A stretch of DNA of 64,000 nt from Aphanothece sp. CMT-3BRIN-NPC111 (GCA_019359765.1 JAHHGU010000005.1:98266-162265), one strand, 5' to 3'. Positions 9,720-18,769 are shown, counted from the stretch's first letter. The notes: generated by a model not told the origin, from the sequence alone. Numbers and translations are program-made.

Positions 9720-9886
9720 TTACGACCTAGTATATAAAATCACAAGGTGCCCTGTTCCCGTTCCAATATCCAACACTGACTGCCCAGAACTCATCTGCGA
9801 ATACTCAAGAAGACGGTGACAAATTTGCATATGCGATTCGCCATTGTCGTAGGTTTGACTTGTGCCATCAAGCGAGCGATCGCTGC
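9720..9886 (-). pseudogene. SAM-dependent methyltransferase fragment
   Basis: Read on the minus strand, an open stretch gives SQTYDNGESHMQICHRLLEY followed by SVLDIGTGTGHLVI, which is a class I methyltransferase motif I, then a stop. There is no in-frame start with a ribosome site and the remaining two thirds of a methyltransferase are absent. This is therefore a relic. It occupies the spacer 9621-9960, in which I see no intact gene. Confidence 0.6.
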
Positions 9887-9960
9887 TTCAGATATGGGCG
9901 GGCGATCGCGAGCGAGGGCAAATGGGTATTAGAGCCGTTAGGTTAAATTAGACTATCACG

Positions 9961-10664
9961 CTAACATTTTGGCTCCGAGTACACCAAAGCTCGAAATCGC
10001 TCATCATCCTGAATACTGTCAAAATCTGGGTTGTGTTTTGCTTCTCTTCGGCTACAACGGGGTGCAATATCAATCACTTTTTGCAGGTTATCAACTGCCT
10101 GTTCCACTTCACCTTGTATGGCGTAGTAGCAGGCTTTGGCGTAATAACCACTCTCATGTTTAGGATTTTGCTTAATCGCTTGTTCACACTCAGGAAGAGC
10201 TTCGGTATATCGACCAGATATTGCCAAGATAATGCCACAGTTCGCTTTGGATAACACTTCTTGAGGTTCTAAATTAATTGCCTCATCAATAGCGGCAATG
10301 GCTTTTTCAAAATTTTTGAGGAAACTCAATGTTAGTGCTTGAGAATTTAGGGTATCAAAATTATTAGGATCAAGTTCCAAGGCTCTATCGCCAGCGACAA
10401 GGGCTTCCTCATATCGCGTAGTGAATCTCCTCGGCTTATCCAAGCATTAACAGATTTGTGATCGAGGTCAATTGCTTTTTGAATATTTTCTCGTGCTTCC
10501 TCATAACGCTCTATATTAGCTAGTACGACCCCTTTATTTATCCAAGCATTAACAGATTTTGGATCGATTTCAATCGCTTTTTGAAAACTTTTAAGTGCTT
10601 CTTCATGTCGCTTCAACTTGCCAAATGCAACACCCTGATTAATAAAAATGAGAGCATGACAAGC
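9961..10664 (-). pseudogene. TPR-repeat protein gene, frameshifted and 5'-truncated
   Basis: Two overlapping minus-strand frames encode consecutive tetratricopeptide repeats. The upstream one (INQGVAFGKLKRHEEALKSF ... KSVNAWISRGDSLRD) loses frame near 10415-10435, where the second takes over (YEEALVAGDRALELDPNN ... ALVYSEPKC). Joined, they give about five TPR units. The upstream frame also has no start codon before the TGA at 10665-10667. The copy is therefore broken at both the 5' end and the middle. An intact relative would act as a protein-interaction scaffold. A sequencing error could explain the internal shift but not the missing start. Confidence 0.7.
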
Positions 10665-10756
10665 TCATATAACCGTGATACCCTGTGGCAATACGGCTGC
10701 CATCTTTGAGAACGTGAATTTCAATTTGGTCGCTTGTCCAGCACTCTACTCTCCGC

Positions 10757-11719
10757 TCACGTTGGCATCAATTGCTGAATGCGCTGTGGCTCCTCTCCCA
10801 GCCAGTCTAGATTCTGGGCTGTGCTGTCGAAAATTGATGAGGTTTTGAATGGCTCAAACTCCCCGCGTGATGCCGAAGAAGCGGTTTTTGCTAAGAGCGA
10901 TCGCACCTGCTCCTCATCCATAGGCTGAAACGTCCGCACTGCTTCAAACGCTTGATCGAGAATCTCCATGCTGTCAATGCCCGTAATCACAACCGATGTG
11001 GGCAGATTCAGGGCATAGTGTAGACACTCAATTGGCGTTACAGTATTTGACCGTAAAAGAATACCGTTTGCCATGCTTTTCATGCCCAGAATGCCGATAT
11101 TCTGTTTAACCAGTTCTGGCACAACCAGCTTCGCAAAGCTCCGGTAGTGTGCATCCATCACGTTCAGCGGTAACTGAGCCGCATCAAACTTAAACCCGCG
11201 ATTGGCTGCAACTTCCAGCATATGCAGATGAATCTGGGGGTCTTTGTGCCCGGTGAAGCCAATGTATCGCAGCTTGCCAGCTTCACGCGCCTCCATTAAG
11301 GCAGCATTCGCCCCTTCTTCGTCAAAAACTCGATGCGGATCTTCAAACCGGAGAATTTCGTGGTGCTGAACGAGATCGATGCAATCAACTTGCAGGCGTT
11401 GCAGTGATTCGTCTAGCTGTCTTGCTGCTTCTTTCTTGGAGCGACCGTCGATTTTCGTCATCAGAAACACTTTGTCACGGTAGCCATCGCGGAGCGCTTT
11501 CCCCATGCGAATCTCGCTGGTTCCACCGTTGTAATCCCAACTGTTATCCATAAAGGTAATGCCACGATCGATCGCTGTGCGAACAATACGGATACCCAGT
11601 TCCTCATCAACATACTTCAAGCCGATGTGCCAACCACCGAGTCCGATCGCAGAAACTCTTTCTCCTGTACTGCCGAGAACTCGGTATAGCATTTCTGAGT
11701 TTGACATGCTTCCTGACAT
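10757..11719 (-). CDS. aldo/keto reductase
   Basis: An NAD(P)H-dependent carbonyl reductase of 320 residues with a TIM-barrel fold. The catalytic tetrad is visible: Asp and Tyr in FMDNSWDYNGG, Lys in FLMTKIDGRSKK, and His in DLVQHHEILR. RYIGFTGHKDP and the late LPTSVVITGIDS segments match the family. AAGGAGCAAAG before the ATG is a strong ribosome site. It is the last gene of a TetR-flavoprotein-aldo/keto reductase unit, which suggests a regulated detoxification or catabolic set. The substrate cannot be told. Confidence 0.9.
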   Translation of the reverse strand: MSGSMSNSEMLYRVLGSTGERVSAIGLGGWHIGLKYVDEELGIRIVRTAIDRGITFMDNSWDYNGGTSEIRMGKALRDGYRDKVFLMTKIDGRSKKEAARQLDESLQRLQVDCIDLVQHHEILRFEDPHRVFDEEGANAALMEAREAGKLRYIGFTGHKDPQIHLHMLEVAANRGFKFDAAQLPLNVMDAHYRSFAKLVVPELVKQNIGILGMKSMANGILLRSNTVTPIECLHYALNLPTSVVITGIDSMEILDQAFEAVRTFQPMDEEQVRSLLAKTASSASRGEFEPFKTSSIFDSTAQNLDWLGEEPQRIQQLMPT

Positions 11720-11858
11720 CTTTGCTCCTTGTATGCCAGCTACTGGTTAAGTACACATAGCTGTGAGCTAATTCAAACACAAGGAAAAGTTCACGATATC
11801 TTCCTAAGGACACACTAGCTCTGGCTGTATCATCTATCTCCAAACTCCCCATACTTGA

Positions 11859-13103
11859 TTAGGTTTTTACATGAACTGGCCAGACACCAAAAGCTACCAA
11901 CCGCGCCGGGAGGTCGCGCAGTATCGGCAGGCGGAGAAAAGCTGGCGGCTTAAATGACTGCCCGGAGTTGAGAACAGGGGCGAATATCTGCTGCTGGATA
12001 AAGGACTGAAACGCCTGAATAATCCGTATCGGCCACTCGCGCTGACGCTGTACTTTAGCCAAATCACGCAGCTGCACCTTGCCAGCTTTGAAGGGACGGC
12101 TAAGTACATTTGCGGCGACAACAGCATCCTGAATAGCATAGTTAATACCGACTCCGCCGACTGGAGACATCACATGGGCGGCATCACCAATCAAAAGTAG
12201 TCCCGGACGATACCAGCGGGGAAGGCGACTAGATTCAACTGAGAGAAACGCTACTTGCGACCAATCTTTCAGCTGTTCCACGCGATCGCTTAATTCCGGC
12301 ACCACTTCTGCAATCGACTGTCGCAGCGCCTCTATACCAGCAGCACGAATTTTTTGATAACCGCCTTTGGGGATGACGTAGGCCATCTGCCACTGGTCAG
12401 AGCGCTCGAGCATAACTACTATATGACCGCTACCTATGCGGCCGATCCCTCCCTCATGGTCTTCTGGCTTCCGGGGCAGGCGGAACCAGATCACATCCAT
12501 CGGCGGCGAGGTTCCTACAGCTTCAAAGCCAGCCAGTTGCCGAATACGAGAGTGGCGACCGTCCGCAGCGACAGTAAGCTGCGCCCTAACTTCGTGCCAG
12601 CCACCGTGTCCCCGATATCGCACACCTTTGATTATCCCGTCTTCCTCAATTAGCTCCTGTACGTTCGCGCCCATCACTAGCTGAAAGTTGGGATAACGTT
12701 TCGCCTCCTCTGTAATCAACTCCAGGAAGTGTACCTGAGGAAGCATCATAATGTAGGGGTACTTCGTCTTCAGGTGACTAAAATCAGCAAGAGTGACGGC
12801 ATCCTGATCAGTTTGAATGCTAAGAGTGTGAAGCTTGCTGTGGGGCAGCTGAAGCAAGCGGTCAGCCAGACCTAGTTCTTCCATAATTTCCATAATCGAA
12901 GGGTGAACAGTGTCACCCCGGAAGTCGCGGTCAAAGTCTTTGTGCGCCTCCAGCAGCATCACTGAGATGCCCTGACGTGCCAGCATTAGTGCCAACACAG
13001 CCCCGGCAGGTCCTCCTCCCACAATGCAGCAGTCCGTTTGTTGAACATCGTGTCCTGTTGGAGTCTGGTTTAATTCCTGATTTTGAAAAGAGGTGGTGTC
13101 CAT
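11859..13103 (-). CDS. FAD-dependent aromatic-ring monooxygenase-like protein
   Basis: A group A flavoprotein monooxygenase relative (UbiH/PHBH fold, ~414 residues). The dinucleotide-binding motif is CCIVGGGPAGAVLALMLARQ. The middle motif with DGRHSRIRQLAG and the second FAD motif LLIGDAAHVMSPVGGVGINY are present. Of two near-adjacent ATGs I chose 13103, because AGGAG lies eight bases before it but only two before the one at 13109. The promoter region contains an operator-like site (13122-13141) nearly identical to one before the tetR gene, so the pair is probably controlled by that repressor. The likely role is hydroxylation of an aromatic or polyketide substrate. Confidence 0.88.
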   Translation of the reverse strand: MDTTSFQNQELNQTPTGHDVQQTDCCIVGGGPAGAVLALMLARQGISVMLLEAHKDFDRDFRGDTVHPSIMEIMEELGLADRLLQLPHSKLHTLSIQTDQDAVTLADFSHLKTKYPYIMMLPQVHFLELITEEAKRYPNFQLVMGANVQELIEEDGIIKGVRYRGHGGWHEVRAQLTVAADGRHSRIRQLAGFEAVGTSPPMDVIWFRLPRKPEDHEGGIGRIGSGHIVVMLERSDQWQMAYVIPKGGYQKIRAAGIEALRQSIAEVVPELSDRVEQLKDWSQVAFLSVESSRLPRWYRPGLLLIGDAAHVMSPVGGVGINYAIQDAVVAANVLSRPFKAGKVQLRDLAKVQRQREWPIRIIQAFQSFIQQQIFAPVLNSGQSFKPPAFLRLPILRDLPARLVAFGVWPVHVKT

Positions 13104-13121
13104 AGCCATAGCTCCTAAAGT

Positions 13122-13141
13122 TTGATTGATTGGTTAATCAA
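13122..13141. promoter_or_regulatory. putative TetR operator, copy 1
   Basis: TTGATTGATTGGTTAATCAA, an imperfect inverted repeat (TTGATT...AATCAA) 18-37 bases upstream of the monooxygenase start. It matches 18 of 20 bases of the site at 13839-13858 in front of tetR. Confidence 0.65.
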
Positions 13142-13193
13142 TATGTGAACAAAGAAAGACGGCTTACTTACGAAATACAACTTCGTATTTCTA

Positions 13194-13826
13194 CTAATTG
13201 GCATCTTTGCTGGGTATCTGCATACCCCGCAGGAAAACCTCAACTACAGTTTTCACCATAGTCTCGGCGCTGAGAGTGCTGGTGTCCGGCTGCGGAAACA
13301 CCTCGCGGGTGATAACAAAAGCAAGCAGGGGACCAATGAAACAGCGTGCTGCCGCTCCTGGGTCCATGGGACGCAGTACACCTACATCCATCTGCTGCGC
13401 CAGATAACGAGTTAAAAAGGCAAAACCGCGACCCGGCCCAATGGTATTGACCATTTGAGCCACCAAGGGCTGCCGAATCGCTTCGCCCAACATCAACTTG
13501 ACTAGGGCTACGGAGGTAGGATTATCCACTACTTTGAGAAATGTGCTGGCAAAGAGGGTAAGGGCATCCTCTGGTGCTAATGCCATCATTTCCTCACTTT
13601 TGGTGAGCAATTGCAGCACTGGCAGACGCTGCTCCACAACTTGCCGAAACAAATCGCTCTTATCTTTAAAGTAGTGGTAAATCAGTCCCGGTGAGCCAAT
13701 AGAAGAGGCTGAGGCAATATCCTTATTGGTCGCTTTCTCAAAGCCTTTGCTGGCAAAGACCTGTAAAGCACCGTCAATAATTTGCTGCCGCCGACTCTCG
13801 AAGTCTTGCTCGCCCCGTGAAGCCAT
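13194..13826 (-). CDS. TetR family transcriptional repressor
   Basis: A 210-residue regulator. The N-terminal helix-turn-helix (residues ~10-60) reads RRQQIIDGALQVFASKGFEK then NKDIASASSIGSPGLIYHYF, the TetR/AcrR signature. The C-terminal ~145 residues would form the ligand pocket. It precedes the monooxygenase and aldo/keto reductase genes on the same strand. One operator-like palindrome sits just upstream of its own start and another upstream of the monooxygenase, which points to autoregulation plus control of the two enzymes. The inducer is unknown, plausibly the aromatic substrate or product. Confidence 0.92.
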   Translation of the reverse strand: MASRGEQDFESRRQQIIDGALQVFASKGFEKATNKDIASASSIGSPGLIYHYFKDKSDLFRQVVEQRLPVLQLLTKSEEMMALAPEDALTLFASTFLKVVDNPTSVALVKLMLGEAIRQPLVAQMVNTIGPGRGFAFLTRYLAQQMDVGVLRPMDPGAAARCFIGPLLAFVITREVFPQPDTSTLSAETMVKTVVEVFLRGMQIPSKDAN

Positions 13827-13838
13827 GACTTTTTTTTG

Positions 13839-13858
13839 TTGATTGACTGATTAATCAA
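13839..13858. promoter_or_regulatory. putative TetR operator, copy 2
   Basis: TTGATTGACTGATTAATCAA lies 13-32 bases upstream of the tetR start. It has the same arms as copy 1. Its position overlaps the expected promoter or leader, suitable for autorepression. Confidence 0.65.
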
Positions 13859-14023
13859 ATTATAAAGCATGGATTAATTAGTTGCAACACAGTGCAAAAT
13901 CAAGTCGATTGTCAAAGTAGGATGGGATTAGACTGATACCTACGGCTCTGTCCGCGAACGAGCTTCATTTATCTGCATCACCTGAAGAGGTGATTTTAAA
14001 CAATCTCATCTGTGGGAAAGACT

Positions 14024-15349
14024 GTGGCACAGGTTGTTATCGAAAACGTTTACAAAAGCTTTTCAGCTCAGAAGCAAGAGCGGGTTGTCACACCAGTAAC
14101 AGCAGAACCTCTACTTACTCCAGTAGATGAAGCACCAGCGATCGCACTAGACCAGTCTTCACCCTCGTCTGGCGCGACTAACGTCTTGCGGCGCATCAAT
14201 CTGGGGGTGCAAGATGGGGAATTTATGGTGCTGGTGGGACCTTCTGGCTGCGGGAAAAGTACGCTGTTACGCTTAATTGCTGGGCTGGAGGAGTTGACAG
14301 GGGGAAATATTTGGGTGGGCGATCGCTTAGTCAATGACCTACCCCCCAAGGAACGAGACATCGCCATGGTGTTTCAGAATTACGCTCTTTATCCCCATAT
14401 GACCGTTTATAACAACATTGCCTTTGGACTGCGACGAGCAAGTAGGGGAGCAGGGGAACAGAGGAGTAGGGGAGCCGGAAGCAAAAAATCTTTACCTATC
14501 TGGGCAGAAAATATGGCGGTGGGGATGACGCGATCGCTCCCCAAAGGACTGCGCTACATGACTGAGCGCGAGAAAGCCGTTGATAAGCAGGTGCGTAATG
14601 TAGCCCAGCTGCTGCAAATGGAATCGCTCTTAGACCGATTACCGAAACAACTATCTGGGGGACAAAGGCAGCGGGTGGCATTGGGACGCGCGATCGCTCG
14701 TAACCCCCAAGTGTTTTTAATGGATGAACCGCTTTCTAACTTAGACGCCAAACTGCGGGCAGAAACTCGCGCTCAAATCGTCAAACTCCAGCGTCAATTA
14801 GGCACGACAACTATATATGTCACCCACGATCAGACAGAAGCGATGACGATGGGCGATCGCATTGCTGTCATGAATGCTGGTCAAATTCAGCAACTCGACT
14901 CACCACTGGAACTATACAACCGCCCAGCAAATCGGTTTGTGGCGGAATTTATTGGTTCACCGCCGATGAATTTTATCCCAGTGCAGGTGAAAGCGCCTCT
15001 TTTAATTACCCATGAGCCGTTTCGTCTCACCCTCCCAGAAGTCTGGGCATCTATATTACAACAATACGATGGGCGATCGCTGCTTTTGGGCATCCGGCCA
15101 GAACATCTCAGCATCGGCGTTCCCGCCCCCAAAAATCTATCAGTACAAGTTGACCTCGTGGAAGCTTTGGGCAACGAAACCTTTTTATCTGTTCATCTCA
15201 CCGATGCTACCGCTAGTGCCCCTAATTTACAGGTACGCATTCCCCCAGATCGACCTGTAAGAATGGGTGACCAACTGTGGTTATCAATAGCGACAGATAA
15301 GATTCATCTATTTGACTCCCAGTCCGGCCTAGCGGTACATCCCAGTTAG
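14024..15349 (+). CDS. ABC transporter ATP-binding protein, MalK/UgpC type
   Basis: The nucleotide-binding subunit of a carbohydrate-type ABC importer. Walker A is GPSGCGKST, the Q-loop is AMVFQNYALYPHMT, the signature is LSGGQRQRVALGRA, Walker B is VFLMDEPLSNLD, and the H-loop is YVTHDQTEA. The C-terminal ~130 residues form the TOBE/regulatory domain. Family comparison favours the GTG at 14024 (MAQVVIENVYKSF) over the GTG at 14012. Two linkers are unusual: ~40 residues before Walker A, and a Gly/Arg/Ser-rich stretch near residue 145 encoded by a G-rich repeat. No permease or binding-protein gene is adjacent, so it probably serves transporters encoded elsewhere, as is common in cyanobacteria. 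Confidence 0.9.
   Translation: MAQVVIENVYKSFSAQKQERVVTPVTAEPLLTPVDEAPAIALDQSSPSSGATNVLRRINLGVQDGEFMVLVGPSGCGKSTLLRLIAGLEELTGGNIWVGDRLVNDLPPKERDIAMVFQNYALYPHMTVYNNIAFGLRRASRGAGEQRSRGAGSKKSLPIWAENMAVGMTRSLPKGLRYMTEREKAVDKQVRNVAQLLQMESLLDRLPKQLSGGQRQRVALGRAIARNPQVFLMDEPLSNLDAKLRAETRAQIVKLQRQLGTTTIYVTHDQTEAMTMGDRIAVMNAGQIQQLDSPLELYNRPANRFVAEFIGSPPMNFIPVQVKAPLLITHEPFRLTLPEVWASILQQYDGRSLLLGIRPEHLSIGVPAPKNLSVQVDLVEALGNETFLSVHLTDATASAPNLQVRIPPDRPVRMGDQLWLSIATDKIHLFDSQSGLAVHPS
14441..14475 (+). repeat. G/A-rich short repeat inserted in frame in the ABC ATPase gene
   Basis: AGTAGGGGAGCAGGGGAACA continues with a second AGTAGGGGAGC. It resembles intergenic G-rich repeats of cyanobacteria and encodes the low-complexity segment SRGAGEQRSRGAG between the Q-loop and the signature motif. 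Confidence 0.6.
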
Positions 15350-15459
15350 TTTTGAGCCTTCCAGTTTTAAGAGTAACTACTTCGCCTTTTGGTAGTCGAA
15401 GTTATACTCTAATAACAGTTTATATTCAGAGTTTAACGATTGATTGAAAGGCTTTTTGT

Positions 15460-17253
15460 TCATGATTTTCCGATATCATCTTCTGTATCTACAGATTCAT
15501 CCGCATTAATGTTGTAGAGGAACTTAGCTCTCATAGCATTAAGAGCGCTTTCATTAGCCAACCTTACGATAGCTTTCCTTAAACGCTGAAATGCAACAAT
15601 ATTACCTATATCAATGTATGGTCTAATCATTTTTATTAAATCTGGATGATCCTCTTGAAGCCATGTATAATAGTCATCGACAGTACAGCTATTTAGAAAG
15701 TCAATTTCTTCTGGAGACCAGCCTTGTCTTTCTAAAATTCTACTTAATACTTGCGTGATGTTCTGTTTTTCATCAGTTACAACTATCTTTTGTTCTAACT
15801 CAGCTGATAAATCAGGAAATTCAACGACGTAATTACGTAGAGCTTTCAATAAACTTGTTTCTACATTATCTATCATATTTTTTATAAATAATTTTTTGTA
15901 TTCAGAAATATCTGCCCTAACCGCCGCTGCTAAGTTTTCTAGTCTATCAAAATCCTTAAGAGATAAATCACAATGATGATTTTCAAGGAATTTAAAAATT
16001 TCCGTATATATTTCTTGTTCACAAGAACCAAACGAACTATAGTATGGTTCCCAAATAGTATGAAATTTTTCAATAACTTGTTTCTCTTTTTCCTTTTGGT
16101 TTAGAGCCTTACCTTTTTCATGAAAATTTTTGGAACTAAATAAGGAAGTATCAACAAACTGAATAATTTCTTTATCAACCTCTAAAGGACTATATCCAAA
16201 TTTAATGAGTGTATTTATTAAGTCCATTTGATTTTTATAACTTTCTGAATTTTCATTTAAAGATCGATATATTGAGTAATTAATGAAAGAAACTACTGTG
16301 TCGATATTAATATCAAGCTCGCTATCAAGTTTTGCTAAAGAAATAATAATAATATTTTTTATAACCTGATTGCGTAAGCTAGATTGCCAATCTAACATTG
16401 ATGGCCTAAACTTATTTAAAATAAATTTAATTTTGCGTATAACACGAATATTATTTGTATGGGAAAGTCTTAATACTTCTTGAACAACCTCTCTATCTTG
16501 ATCATTTATATCAAATCCAAAATCTAAGTTCTCTTCTACTGTTGGCTTAAGTGCAACTTCAATATCAATTACTTTTTCTCTATATTCCTGCAAATATTTT
16601 TTTGATTCTTCATCAAGCTGATCTTCGTTATAGATTAAAATAACCCTACACTCCAATTCTTGAACTAGATATTCCACAAATCCAAGTAGTTCATCTAGCT
16701 GAAGTTTTGATTTCCTTTCAAGATCATCAATGCATACAATAAAATTTTTAATAGTATTGAAAATTAAGTTTAGGGCTAAATCACCTGCTATTGATATCAC
16801 TGCTCCTGCTACTGGCAATGAAGGTATCCAACCTGCTAATTGGCTTTCTAACTTAATGTTCCCTAAATTAGGAATTCTATCTATTCTATCTGAATTACGA
16901 GTTTTAAACTTTAAAGCTGAGCCTATCCATCTAATAAACCGATTTCTTGCGTATGTATCTATCGGAGTTGGGGTTAAGCTTGTGTTAACTTGTTTGTCAA
17001 TATTATCTATTTTATTCAAATTCGATAAAAGTTGAGATTTTAACTGAGCAATGGAAGACAAACCAAAAACAGATGCATAACATTTTTTTTGCTGTTCTAA
17101 TAAAAAATTTTGCACTAAATGAGTTTTACCTACCCCCCATTTTCCTTTAATAGCTAAGACTTTTAATTCTTGGTTATCGAGAAAAAATTTGATTACTTCG
17201 CTAACTTCCCCTCTATTCATTCCCGATTCTGGTTTAGCTTTATTTTCAGACAT
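15460..17253 (-). CDS. KAP-like P-loop NTPase (597 aa)
   Basis: A large P-loop NTPase. Walker A is KGKWGVGKTHLVQNF (residues ~36-50) and a Walker B-like segment is NFIVCIDDLERKS (~170-185). This layout is that of KAP-family or related AAA/STAND-type ATPases, a group in which several members act in phage defence. The long C-terminal part (~350 residues) is helical with no recognised domain. I chose the ATG at 17253 because GGAGC lies just before it. The gene is clearly more AT-rich than its neighbours, with many ATA/TTA codons, which suggests horizontal acquisition. It is isolated and convergent with the ABC ATPase. Family placement is by motif only. Confidence 0.65.
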   Translation of the reverse strand: MSENKAKPESGMNRGEVSEVIKFFLDNQELKVLAIKGKWGVGKTHLVQNFLLEQQKKCYASVFGLSSIAQLKSQLLSNLNKIDNIDKQVNTSLTPTPIDTYARNRFIRWIGSALKFKTRNSDRIDRIPNLGNIKLESQLAGWIPSLPVAGAVISIAGDLALNLIFNTIKNFIVCIDDLERKSKLQLDELLGFVEYLVQELECRVILIYNEDQLDEESKKYLQEYREKVIDIEVALKPTVEENLDFGFDINDQDREVVQEVLRLSHTNNIRVIRKIKFILNKFRPSMLDWQSSLRNQVIKNIIIISLAKLDSELDINIDTVVSFINYSIYRSLNENSESYKNQMDLINTLIKFGYSPLEVDKEIIQFVDTSLFSSKNFHEKGKALNQKEKEKQVIEKFHTIWEPYYSSFGSCEQEIYTEIFKFLENHHCDLSLKDFDRLENLAAAVRADISEYKKLFIKNMIDNVETSLLKALRNYVVEFPDLSAELEQKIVVTDEKQNITQVLSRILERQGWSPEEIDFLNSCTVDDYYTWLQEDHPDLIKMIRPYIDIGNIVAFQRLRKAIVRLANESALNAMRAKFLYNINADESVDTEDDIGKS

Positions 17254-17439
17254 AAGCTGCTCCATTTTATTTTAAAATAAAACTTTCACATCTTAAACCT
17301 TAACATTTGCTAAAAGGAAACGACTGAGAAAATTTGCATAACTTGAGCGATCGCTAATCCTAAAATACTTTAACTGCTCCAATCTGGGGAAAAGTTGCTA
17401 TAACTCATCAGTTGAACGCAGTACCAGAGCAGTTATAGC

Positions 17440-17517
17440 GTAGGTTGGGTTGAGGCACGAAACCCAACGTCAAACATCAATAAAGGTTTGATGGGTAACC
17501 CTCGCGTTCTACCCATC
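17440..17517. repeat. two adjacent palindromic repeats in the 17254-17820 spacer
   Basis: The first is GTTGGGTTGAGGCACGAAAC followed by CCAAC (arms 17444-17451 and 17461-17468), a widespread cyanobacterial interspersed repeat. The second has arms GATGGGTA / TACCCATC (17490-17497 and 17510-17517). The remainder of this spacer has no gene but must carry the hli promoter and the KAP-like gene promoter. Confidence 0.65.
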
Positions 17518-17820
17518 CTATAAATAATTAAGTGTCTCTATTTATCTCCTGATCAACTCTCAATTAGCCTCTCTATCTGTGGCTATTCAAATACTCATAG
17601 CAATTTAACCCGTTAATCGTACTATTCCTGAGCCTTGGTGAATCGTACACTTGTTGGCAGCAACTATCCATAGGCATATAATCTAATATTTATTGAGCAA
17701 TACCTACGGTCAAATACACTTACTTCGATGAATACCTTCTAACCTCCGACGGATACTCTTCAGCACCTTACTTGTTACATTTATTTACATAACTAAGTAA
17801 GAGTTAACAGAGGGTCAATC

Positions 17821-18009
17821 ATGCAAAACACAACAAAAACGATTACGCCCCCGATCGCGGATGCCGCCGATCGCAATGCCTGGAAAGCTGGCTTTACTCC
17901 TCAAGCCGAAATTTGGAATGGTCGTCTAGCGATGCTCGGCTTTGCAGCGGCTCTAATAATAGAACTACTTTCTGGCCAAGGTGTTCTCCACTTCTGGGGT
18001 TTACTGTAG
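17821..18009 (+). CDS. hli: high light-inducible one-helix protein (Hlip)
   Basis: A 62-residue thylakoid protein with a single chlorophyll-binding helix. The CAB/ELIP/HLIP signature is complete: [20 protein letters not shown] with the Glu and Asn-Arg pair that bind chlorophyll and form the ion-pair. Such proteins associate with photosystem II assembly intermediates, bind chlorophyll and carotenoid, and dissipate excess energy. The N-terminal ~30 residues are soluble and face the cytoplasm. AGAGGG lies upstream of the ATG. Expression is usually induced by high light or stress; the 500-bp spacer upstream leaves room for such control but I could not assign elements. Confidence 0.95.
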   Translation: MQNTTKTITPPIADAADRNAWKAGFTPQAEIWNGRLAMLGFAAALIIELLSGQGVLHFWGLL

Positions 18010-18028
18010 GTTGAAAAAGGGGCTATAT

Positions 18029-18051
18029 AAACCTGATTCGCTATCAGGTTT
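18029..18051 (+). terminator. terminator of hli
   Basis: A 9-bp perfect stem AAACCTGAT / ATCAGGTTT with loop TCGCT, followed by TTGCTC, 20 bases after the hli stop. Confidence 0.65.
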
Positions 18052-18062
18052 TTGCTCAAAAA

Positions 18063-18084
18063 AAAGCCCCCAGATGGGGGCTTT
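18063..18084. terminator. bidirectional terminator between hli and ctaE
   Basis: A 9-bp stem AAAGCCCCC / GGGGGCTTT around AGAT. A-rich sequence lies on the left and CTTATT on the right, so it can stop transcription of hli and of the convergent ctaCDE operon. Confidence 0.8.
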
Positions 18085-18112
18085 CTTATTAAGAAAAAGT
18101 AGAGCAAAATGC

Positions 18113-18739
18113 TCAGAGAATATACAGCAGCAGGAAGAGAATAATCCACACGACATCGACAAAGTGCCAGTAAATCTCTGCGGCTTCAACGCCAAAGTGG
18201 TGTTCGCTGTTGTAGTGCTCTTTTTTGAGCGATCGCCACAACACACCCAGGATCAGCAGCAGCCCAAAAGTAACGTGAAGACCGTGAAAACCAGTCAAAA
18301 CGTAGAAAGTACTGGCAAATAGGTTACTGGTGAGGCCGAATTCTAAGTGGAAATATTCATAGAGCTGGCCAGCTAGGAAAATTGCGCCCATTGCAGCGGT
18401 TACAGCAAACCAAAGTCGCAAACCGGACACATCATTCTTTTTAATCGCAGAATCCGCTTGATGGATCACAAAACTGCTAGAAATCAGAATTATAGTGTTA
18501 AGTCCAGGCAGCAATAGCTCTAATTCTGGGGTTCCCTCCGGCGGCCAAACAGGTGTAACAGCGCGGAAGGTTAAATAGGCTACAAACAAGCCCATGAAAA
18601 TCATGCCTTCAGCGACTAAGAACACAATTAGCCCAAAAATGCGGAAATCGGGATGCTCTTCGTGATGGGCTTCTTTTGCCTCAGTAGTGTGGTGATAATT
18701 AACTACAGTCTTGGCGGGGTCAATTGTTGAACCTTGCAT
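18113..18739 (-). CDS. ctaE: cytochrome c oxidase subunit III
   Basis: An integral membrane subunit of the aa3-type terminal oxidase, 208 residues, with about five transmembrane helices (the short form usual in cyanobacteria). FRIFGLIVFLVAEGMIFMGL, SFVIHQADSAI, LTGFHGLHVTFGLLLI and YWHFVDVVWIILFLLLY match conserved COX3 segments, including the late His-containing helix. It is the third gene of ctaC-ctaD-ctaE and ends at a shared terminator. It stabilises the catalytic core rather than carrying redox centres. Confidence 0.95.
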   Translation of the reverse strand: MQGSTIDPAKTVVNYHHTTEAKEAHHEEHPDFRIFGLIVFLVAEGMIFMGLFVAYLTFRAVTPVWPPEGTPELELLLPGLNTIILISSSFVIHQADSAIKKNDVSGLRLWFAVTAAMGAIFLAGQLYEYFHLEFGLTSNLFASTFYVLTGFHGLHVTFGLLLILGVLWRSLKKEHYNSEHHFGVEAAEIYWHFVDVVWIILFLLLYIL

Positions 18740-18769
18740 AAATCTCCAATTCTTCTAGAGAGAGTGTTA

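Noticed and set aside
10640..10757. Minus-strand stretch reading VECWTSDQIEIHVLKDGSRI
   Set aside because: Protein-like, but it begins directly after a stop with no start codon and I cannot place it in a family; kept only as part of the decayed-gene observation.
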